From Thuidium tamariscinum (Eukaryota; Streptophyta; Bryopsida; Hypnales; Thuidiaceae): a stretch of 64,000 nucleotides of DNA. The notes below the pieces were generated by a model. The model worked only from the letters and a program-made list of their open reading frames with translations, had not been told where the DNA came from and made no database searches. Where the stretch lies: assembly GCA_947034885.2 (NCBI GenBank), contig OX344749.2, positions 13,345,501 to 13,409,500 on the forward strand. Reading direction: 5' to 3'. This document shows positions 57,219 to 64,000 of this stretch, piece after piece (within the stretch, counting starts at the first letter, position 1; every line of letters starts with the position of its first letter). The position numbers and the translations under genes were made by a program.

Positions 57219-58482
57219 TTAACCCCTAAACGTCCCGAAGGCCCACTGTGGCCGTATGTGGGAGTTTTTACCGTATTCGAAGGTTAGGACGTAGGTATTA
57301 GGGTTTCCACTGCACTGGAGAGTTGCAATGGCCTCAATTGCGCATCGAATGCTACTGAGCAATTCGAAAAATACAACATTCAGCGATCAAGGGCCTTGAA
57401 AATACGCTTCTGTGCATACGAATGGTGGAAGATGGCGTAGATTGGGGCACCCGATGGGGCGCAGGGTTTCCGGACGCATACGTGGAGGTATCCGTTTCCA
57501 TGTCGGCGCGGGAGAGCGATGTTCTGGCGGGAGATGGCTCTGCTTTGGATTCTGACGTGAAGAAGGGGGGCTGGTTGTTGCCATCATCAACAGAATTCTT
57601 CCGCGACGAGGTGCAAGGTGCAAAATTTGATCATGAGCAATTGCGGTAAGTAGTTTGTTGTGGCAATTTTGAATGACAGGAGCATGAGATTATGGTAGCT
57701 TCAAATTTTTCAGTACTAGATGACACGTGATGCATTTTGAAGCCATGACAAAAGTACTAAATAGAATTTCAGGGAATTGTGTCTCCTATGAGATTATAAA
57801 ATTTTCTCTTTCACCAACATGTATGAATCTTGATGTAGACTTGAACTTGTTCAATTGTTGCAACGAAGCATTTGTGCTCTGTGCGGTGTGTGGCGAGTGC
57901 GAACAGTTGCTCTTGGCACAGAACATGGATACGATGCCAGCACGATGTTGCACTTGAAGTCGTTATGTTCCCGCCATTGCCACGACTATCTGTATTGCCA
58001 ACATGTCCGAATTGTCGTGTTCACAGACGCAAATGTCATCGAGTCAAGTGTCCGTAGTCCGCCTTTGCCCGTCGGAGGGCCGGGTGACCCGCAGGTTGGC
58101 CATACGAAGTTTGTTGCCGTCACCGTTCCTTCATCGCTTCAAATAATCAGCTGAAATTTTTTGTCCTCATTTGTGTGACCATTTACTGAGAAACCACCGT
58201 AGCGATCTTCTTTTGTCCCATCGTGGATTTTTTCAGGAAATGTAGAAACACGGACGCCGACCATTTCACGGCACAGGAAACGCATCTGTGCCTAATTCTC
58301 TGTGTCGCTTCTACCAAGCGCTCTGCGAAATTTTGTCCTCATTACTAGTAATACAACATCGACATCGAAATGGCGGATTTTGCAAATTGACGTGGATTTT
58401 GGCCTCTTTTTAATTTTGTAGCATTCGTAGTTGCTGCATACGGTACCGTATCCCCAGGTCCCGAGGGCCGTTCACGGGTTAA
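57219..58482. mobile_element. TTAA-type element with possible transposase remnants, copy B10
   Basis: Left terminus TTAACCCCTAAACGTCCCG, right terminus GGGCCGTTCACGGGTTAA, TTAA at 57219-57222 and 58479-58482. At 1264 bp it is the longest uninterrupted member and has more GC and CpG than the others, as expected if it keeps former coding sequence (see 57422-58057). Confidence 0.75.
57422..58057 (+). pseudogene. Possible remnants of a piggyBac-type transposase gene
   Basis: A 75-codon frame (57422-57649) begins MVEDGVDWGTRWGAGF, is acidic in its middle and ends exactly at a donor-like GCG|GTAAGT. Further on, a frame ending at 58057 closes with CPNCRVHRRKCHRVKCP, a Cys-rich tail. PiggyBac transposases have an acidic N-terminus and a Cys-rich C-terminal finger, so this could be an internally deleted gene. 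No catalytic Asp-containing core is recognisable, so the identification rests mainly on the TTAA ends of the host element. Confidence 0.3.
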
Positions 58483-59275
58483 GCAAGTTTTTTCTTAAAG
58501 ATTTAAATATTTCATTGGATGAATGAAAAGTCAATTGCACGAAACAACACTTGCAAACACTACAAGAGATGCGGTTATTTTAAAGAAGAAAGATTAGTAA
58601 GAAATTACTTAAAAGTGCTTCATATTGCTGAAATGTCATGTTAGAAAGTGGGAATAAGTAAATTGAAGGGCAGAATGCTGATTAGTCATGACAATATATA
58701 GAAACATGTCAGTTTTGGTTGCACAGTTGTTTGGATAGTCTTTGAGCTTACTCTACTTCTAATCCCTCTGCCTCCTTATCTTCTTCTTCTCTCCACTATT
58801 CCCTCTCTTACTCATTCTTCTACGTTTGATTATCATATAATTTGACCTTTTAACACACTGGCCTTTCTCTACACCCTTAGGCTCTCCAACATCATATCTT
58901 GGTATAGTTTCTGAACCTTGTCTATTTTCTCACAAATTTTTTGAACCTTTTTGGACTTGAATTTGTTGAATTCTTCTTCCTTTTTTCTCCCCTTCCTCTT
59001 CATTCATCCTTCTTCTTTCACATTGTACTCCGTTTCCTGTACATCCTCGTTTTTTCCTCCAAAAACGGTCAAGTGGCCAATTCGTCTCATTGGTTGTAGC
59101 AAGGGGCACCCCTAGGGTTGGAAGGACAAAGCCATTTGAAGTTTAGTTGGCTAAGGATTGTTTGTCTCAGTTGTGGATTGAGGTGTAGTAACAAGAAGGA
59201 GTCTGATTTGAAGAAGGTTGGAATCGGTAGTAGTGGATTTGGGCAACCCGTTGAGTTTGTTAGGTTTTGTGAGGA
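58483..59275. other. Intergenic sequence with a pyrimidine-rich tract
   Basis: About 58.74-59.05 kb is strongly CT-rich on the plus strand (repeated CTTCTTC and CCTCC words). No gene recognised. Confidence 0.5.
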
Positions 59276-60021
59276 GGGTGATTGCAAGAAACACTTCACG
59301 TTTTTGGCTCAAAACGTTGTTTTTGGACATGGTACTGGCAGTACTATACGATCGTGACGATACAACGCGTCTGACTCACGCCTACAAATCTCAACTGTTG
59401 ATTTCGCGCGCTTGTAGATCTAGGCCGTTAGTGTAGTACTATGCAGTATTATAGACTACTACAAGTACTTCACAAGCCACATGGAGCATAAAATAGCAGA
59501 AAAAGGGTCTGTGGACCTTTTTATTTTTAATAATTAAAAAAAATCAAAAAATTATTTTAAAAATAATCCATTTTTCTAAACATAATTGTGTTCATATTGC
59601 AACAAAAAATTCCTCTAAATTTTTTTCCCTCTTTGTAGCATTTGTGCAAAGGAAGGTCACTTTGACCTCATGTAGACAATAGATATTTTACTTTTTTTTT
59701 ATAAAAACTCAATGTCAATCCTTGAAATGTTAATAGACCTCCAACTTGTCTAATTTGTGGCTTCAAATTCGGATTTTTGAGTCAAAAATAGGACTAAAAA
59801 CCTCCAAAATGGCCAAGGTAGACAACCAATTGGAGGCAGTTTAAAAATAGTAAAATAATTTTTTTTAAATTGAATAAATTACATAATATATAAAACTTTT
59901 GTGTGCACGTTCATTACAAATTTCAAGTTTATAGGGCAAAAGATGCAAAAGTTATGAGCAAAAAACTACTTGTTGGAGGTCAAGGGGACAAAAAAAGGAC
60001 AAGTGTTTCTTGCAATCACCC
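59276..60021. mobile_element. Family A element, copy A5
   Basis: Left end GGGTGATTGCAAGAAACACT, right end AGTGTTTCTTGCAATCACCC: the best preserved ends of the family. The 4 nt outside are AGGA and AGGT. The interior matches A1 at both ends (TTTTTGGCTCAAAA; TAGACA and CCAATTGG words). Length 746 bp. Confidence 0.88.
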
Positions 60022-60623
60022 AGGTGCATTGGTTTTGATTGGGAATTGGCAAGGTCACGGCTTGCAATCATGGAGTTGCCTCTCGATGTGTGATGTTGAT
60101 CTTCTCCATTTTTTAAATTGTTGTTTGGAAGCAATTAGGGAAGATTCGTTGTGTTTTGTTAAATTGTAAAAATTTGTCGTATATAATTGCACATGGGGAA
60201 GTAGGTCAGTTGCAATAGGTTTCACATGTTCATGCAACTACATGAGTTATATGATCCATTGAAGGGATTCTTGGTGAATAATACCCTTGTTATTGAAGCT
60301 AATGTCAATGCTTTGAAGGTAGTGGACTACTCATCGCTTGATTCGAAGGAGACTAAGTTTTTGTGGGCTTGAAGAATTAGGGTGCCACTTGCTACATGAA
60401 TTGGCTATTCTTCAAACTTTGTACCATCTCCCATTCTTCTGCAAGGTTTGTATTCTTGCCTTTCTTTCCCATTTTGTGGTGTTTTTAGCAACATAAGATA
60501 ATGAAGAAAATCACATTTGGGACCACTACTAGCTAGGCAGATTCCACATAAGATCTGTAAGCAAAGTGGGTACCAAAGAATGTAATGGAAACATGCATGT
60601 CACTTCTTAACCCACGTTTTTTG
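60022..60623. other. Mixed intergenic sequence, no gene recognised
   Basis: Short frames only. Confidence 0.5.
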
Positions 60624-61194
60624 TTAACCCCTATAGGTTTCTGATTGTGTTTTCACCAAAATTCCTTCAAAACTATCATTTCTTAGATAAGTATCAAATT
60701 TTAAGAAACAAACATTTTTGGACAAAAATAAGTGTAGGATCTTTTAGTATACTAATTTGAGAAGATGTGGAAAAAATTTCAGCAATTTTCGCAATGTAGA
60801 TTGCAAGATATTAGTATTTGAAAGAGATATAAATCATTTTTTTACCATTGCGAAAATCGGGCAGTTGCACTTCAGAAGACCATATTTTTATGGAAAAATG
60901 TCCAAAATGATTGTAACTCTTTGGATTCATTCTTCAAGTCAAGTTGGCTACATGCTTGAAAATTTTCAAATAATTTGGAATTGTACAACATATAGGAAAA
61001 AATAGTAAGTAGAAAGAAAAACAAAATGAGCCAAAATACTAAATTATGAAAAATTTATTTATAGAGTTAAAAAGAGACAATCCAATGGGTTATAATGTTG
61101 TGTTAAACAATATACATCCAATTTTTTATTATTTTTTTCAAAAATATTAAAAATTGAATTAAATAAAGAATTTCAAACTTTTTGTAGTATATTG
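60624..61194. mobile_element. Family B (TTAA-type) element, copy B11, truncated
   Basis: Left terminus TTAACCCCTATAGG. Aligns with the left 570 bp of B5 (GATTGCAAGATATTAGT, CATTGCGAAAATCGGGCAG, GGAATTGTACAACATATAGG), then stops at about 61194 where unrelated sequence begins. The right half and right TTAA are absent. Confidence 0.78.
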
Positions 61195-61669
61195 GAAAAG
61201 TGTTGCAAAATTGTTGCAAAAATCTTGCACATGGATCCATTAGAGGTTGTCATAGCACCTCCAAAGTCCTTCGCATTCCCTGAGAAAGACCACGTGGTGT
61301 ACTTTGGTGCACCATGAGTAGAAGGTAGAGTTGAATTTCTCAGAGAATTTGGAGTGCCATTTCTTCTCTTTTGTAGGTGAAGAAATGACACTTTTGAAAA
61401 ATTTCTCATAGAATTTCTTGAAGTGTGTAGCTTGGCGGGAGTACTAGAGCTCCCACCCAACTTTGTGAGTTAGAATTTCTTAGAGAATCGCTCTGAATGG
61501 TAGAAAGGAATGTCACACCTCCTTCACTCGAAATGGCTCATGATTGGCTCCACTTTTGTCTCGCTGATTTCTCAAAGAAATTCGGTTCTCACAAGAGCTG
61601 TGACTACCCCTATTGCATATGTATGCCTAGAAATTGTTGCAAAAACTATTGCAATCTGGAATATTTGCA
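61195..61669. other. Sequence between truncated B11 and the palindromic array
   Basis: A 16-bp word GTTGCAAAATTGTTGC at 61202-61217 recurs as a direct repeat at 62726-62741, just beyond the array. No gene recognised. Confidence 0.5.
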
Positions 61670-62680
61670 AATACATTGTACAGTCAGGTCCAGCTCAATT
61701 ACGAATTTTTGCAGTCACAGTTAAAGAAAATTTCAGTACAGCCAACTTTGACACCCTCTCAAGGGCTGAAAATTAGTTTTTTACTATGAAATTTTTTGTA
61801 CAAGATCATTTCTAAGTTGATAACATATGTGGAAAATTTCAAGGCCAAAAGATTCACCCAAAAAAAGATATGCAAAATCTATCAACATGTGTAGTTGTAA
61901 GCTTTCACTGCTGTCAACTTTGCCAATGTCTCAAGGATTGAAAACTTTTTCTTTTGGCATGAAATTTTTGGAATGAAATCATCTCTATGTTGATTATATG
62001 TGTGGAAAATTTCAAGGCCAAAAGATTCACCGAAAAAAAGATATTCAAAATCTACTAACATGTGTAGTTAAGAAAAAACTTTCACTACTACCAACTTTGA
62101 CACCCTCCCAAAAATTGAAAAAAAAAGTTTTGGCCATGAAACTTTTTTCATGAGATCATCTTTGTGTTGATAACATGTAAGATAAATTTCAAGTTCAAAA
62201 GATTCACACAAAAAATATATTTGAAATCTACCAATATGTACATTGAAGTTGGCAATAGTGAAATTGTCCCTTATATTGACACATGGTAGTAGATTTCGAA
62301 TATCTTTTTTGGAATAAATTTTTTGAACCTGAAATTTACAACACATATAATTAACATAGAGGTGATCTCATGACCAAAATTTCATGGCCAAATTTTTTTT
62401 TTTCAATTTTTGGGAGGATGTCAAAGTTGATAGTAGTGAAGTTTTTTTCTTAACTACACATGTTAGTAGATTCTAAATATCATTTTTTTGGTAAATTTTT
62501 TGACCTTGAAATTTGTCACATGTGTTATTAACATAGAGAGGATCTTGTGAAAAAAATTTCATGTTAAAAAAATAATTTTTCAGCCCTTGGGAGGGCGTCA
62601 AAATTGGCAGCAGTGAAGTTTTGTTCCCTGTGTATGCAAGAATTCGTAATTGAGCTGGACATGACTGTACAATGTTGGCA
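61670..62680. repeat. Palindromic array of 172-177-bp units (three left, two right)
   Basis: On the left, units start with CAACTTTG at 61743, 61915 and 62092. On the right, the inverse of the unit occurs twice (about 62.28-62.45 and 62.45-62.60 kb). Outer arms pair exactly: TCCAGCTCAATTACGAATT at 61690-61708 with its inverse at 62641-62659, and AAGGGCTGAAAA at 61761 with TTTTCAGCCCTT at 62577, both with position sum 124349. The inner arms pair about a centre 85 bp further right, which equals one extra unit on the left. Recurrent words are CAAGGCCAAAAGATTCACC and ACATGTGTAGTT. Non-coding; purpose unknown. Confidence 0.85.
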
Positions 62681-63671
62681 GTACTAAACTATTGCAAAAT
62701 TGTTGTTGGATTCCAGGATGTCAATGTTGCAAAATTGTTGCTAAAACTATTCAGTGAAATCTCAGCCTTCTTCTTATCCTCAAACCATTTCCAGTGATCC
62801 GGGTTAAACTCTCGGCCTTAAAAAAACAGAACTCCGTGACTTCGGAATTCAACAAGATTGAAAGTTTCTCTTAAGCTTCGAGACTCCATGACTTTATGAT
62901 GTCAAGTAATGACATCGAATTCCAAGCCCGGCCTTTGGGCTTGAATAAAATAATTGAGAGTTGATCTTTCTTCCTCTCGGCGTTCAACTATACATACTCA
63001 GGTAGACTCCGAAACATTCTTGAACTTCAAGGAGTGAGCATCCCTGCCTCCGATGCATTACGACCATTTCTTACACTTGGAAACTGTGCAGATGGTTGTA
63101 TGGAAGCTTGCCCAAGACTCTTGCGTATCAGCAGATGGAATGTTATGTTATAATCTCATGTTCAAAAATGTTCATGGAGTGGGTGTGCCGGCATGAATTG
63201 CATTTAATTGCAACCGCAAAAGTGCGTAGTTGTTTTAACTCTCCTGTTAAGGCAAACCAGGAGAGTTAACACACTTCTACCTCTGCATACCCCAGAAATC
63301 ACTTAATTTCTTCTGAAAGCAAATTTTACTTCTAAAGGACACTCCTCGTGAGAAATCATTCTTATATACATTATTCCCTTCTTCTGTGGGAGCCAAGATA
63401 TGGAATTTGAAGCATAGTACCGATGTTTTCAGGGTCAATATTCAGTCAAGACAGATTAGTTCTGGTGGCTCACTTCAGTTGGTGATATTGGCAGACTGAC
63501 ACATGTCATTGCAGTTCTCTCGAGCTCCTGTCATACATGACTAAGTTAATCCGACTCATCCTCACTGTCCTGCCATCATGGAAACAGCAGCACGTACTTT
63601 CGGCAACTTAAATTTAGCAGCTGCTTGGGCAATCAGACTATCAGAGTGTTGGATCATTACCAAATCAGGGT
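62681..63671. other. Low-repeat sequence, probably downstream of the minus-strand gene
   Basis: Composition is closer to the gene regions than to the repeats from about 62.76 kb on. A plus-strand stretch at about 63.03-63.2 kb is open but unsupported. It may hold the 3' untranslated part of the gene ending at 63672. Confidence 0.4.
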
Positions 63672-63824
63672 TTAGATGAGTGGTAGAAGATGCCCGAGTC
63701 TTTCATGATTCAGATGGATTCTCTGTGCACTCATATACACTTGTGCCAGTCCGTCTGAACTCAAAAGTGGATCCTCATCTGAAGCTTTCTTCAGTTGGGC
63801 AGAGATAAGACTGACGGAAGCCAA
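63672..63824 (-). CDS. Probable last exon of an unidentified minus-strand gene (partial)
   Basis: Minus strand: acceptor CGTTCCTTTCAG (63825 upward) is followed by 50 codons and a TAA stop at 63674-63672. The peptide includes LASVSLISAQLKKASDEDPL, LAQVYMSAQRIHLNHER and ends LGHLLPLI. Residue use looks like an ordinary helical protein. I do not recognise the family. The gene would continue beyond the right edge; no further exon is clear in 63825-64000. Confidence 0.42.
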   Translation of the reverse strand: MASVSLISAQLKKASDEDPLLSSDGLAQVYMSAQRIHLNHERLGHLLPLI

Positions 63825-64000
63825 CTGAAAGGAACGCCCGCTTCAGGCCATGACATATCTTTTGGGCACCTCCAGCTCGGTTTTTGCCCCAGAGCTTTTA
63901 ATTTGCTATCAATAAAAATCCTGTAAGAAACATGCGATGAAACTTGCTGTAAGCAGGGACTGCAGAAAGTCCAAATATGTCTGGGTATTTTCTCAGGAAT

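Noticed and set aside
37019-61005. Similar short proteins at 37019-37222 and 60757-61005
   Set aside because: They look alike only because they lie in copies B5 and B11 of the same non-coding element; the frame is not kept in B2.
1-64000. tRNA, rRNA and retroelement coding genes
   Set aside because: I searched by eye for tRNA B-box words, integrase or reverse transcriptase motifs and paired long terminal repeats and found none that held up.

Overview
The window looks like nuclear DNA of a land plant or a close streptophyte relative. It contains a CCA1/LHY-type clock MYB protein and an ABA4-type plastid carotenoid protein encoded by six spliced exons. Most of the rest is very AT-rich, packed with inverted-repeat elements, and has no long reading frames. 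The unusually long, intronless, GC-rich clock gene fits a non-seed plant (moss, hornwort, lycophyte) or a charophyte alga better than an angiosperm. That placement is an inference; the species cannot be read from the sequence.

Layout. 0-9.1 kb: AT-rich repeats, including a 136-bp tandem array, nested elements and a 746-bp foldback. 9.1-12.4 kb: an ABA4-like gene (plus strand), which I assembled by hand from splice sites and family motifs. 12.4-19.6 kb: low-repeat sequence with a cluster of evening elements (CCA1/LHY binding sites) at 14.7-15.6 kb and a candidate minus-strand exon, but no gene I can name. 19.6-27.5 kb: a mix of small MITEs and unique sequence with two more candidate minus-strand exons. 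27.5-32.2 kb: a CpG-rich leader and the single-exon CCA1/LHY-like gene (971 aa). 32.2-62.7 kb: about 30 kb of non-autonomous DNA elements, many nested. 62.7-64 kb: low-repeat sequence holding what looks like the last exon of a minus-strand gene that continues past the right edge.

The strongest repeat signal is a family of eleven elements (plus fragments), most of them bounded by TTAA on both sides with CCCTAAAG-like inverted ends, which is the signature of piggyBac-type transposition. One copy (57.2-58.5 kb) may keep the two ends of a decayed transposase gene. A second family has GGGTGATTGCAAGAAAC ends. In both families at least one copy is a palindrome made of two copies of the same half joined head to head. 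Smaller families have TTA duplications (Tourist/Harbinger type), CATTAGAGG ends, GGAAACACCC ends and AGGGTGAATTGACC ends. Several insertions sit inside others, so relative ages can be read.

The two recognised genes are not known to form a unit. ABA4-type proteins act in neoxanthin formation in plastids, upstream of abscisic acid. CCA1/LHY is a morning transcription factor of the circadian clock. The evening-element cluster between them, and one evening-element core in the clock gene's own upstream region, are the only sequence hints of a regulatory link.
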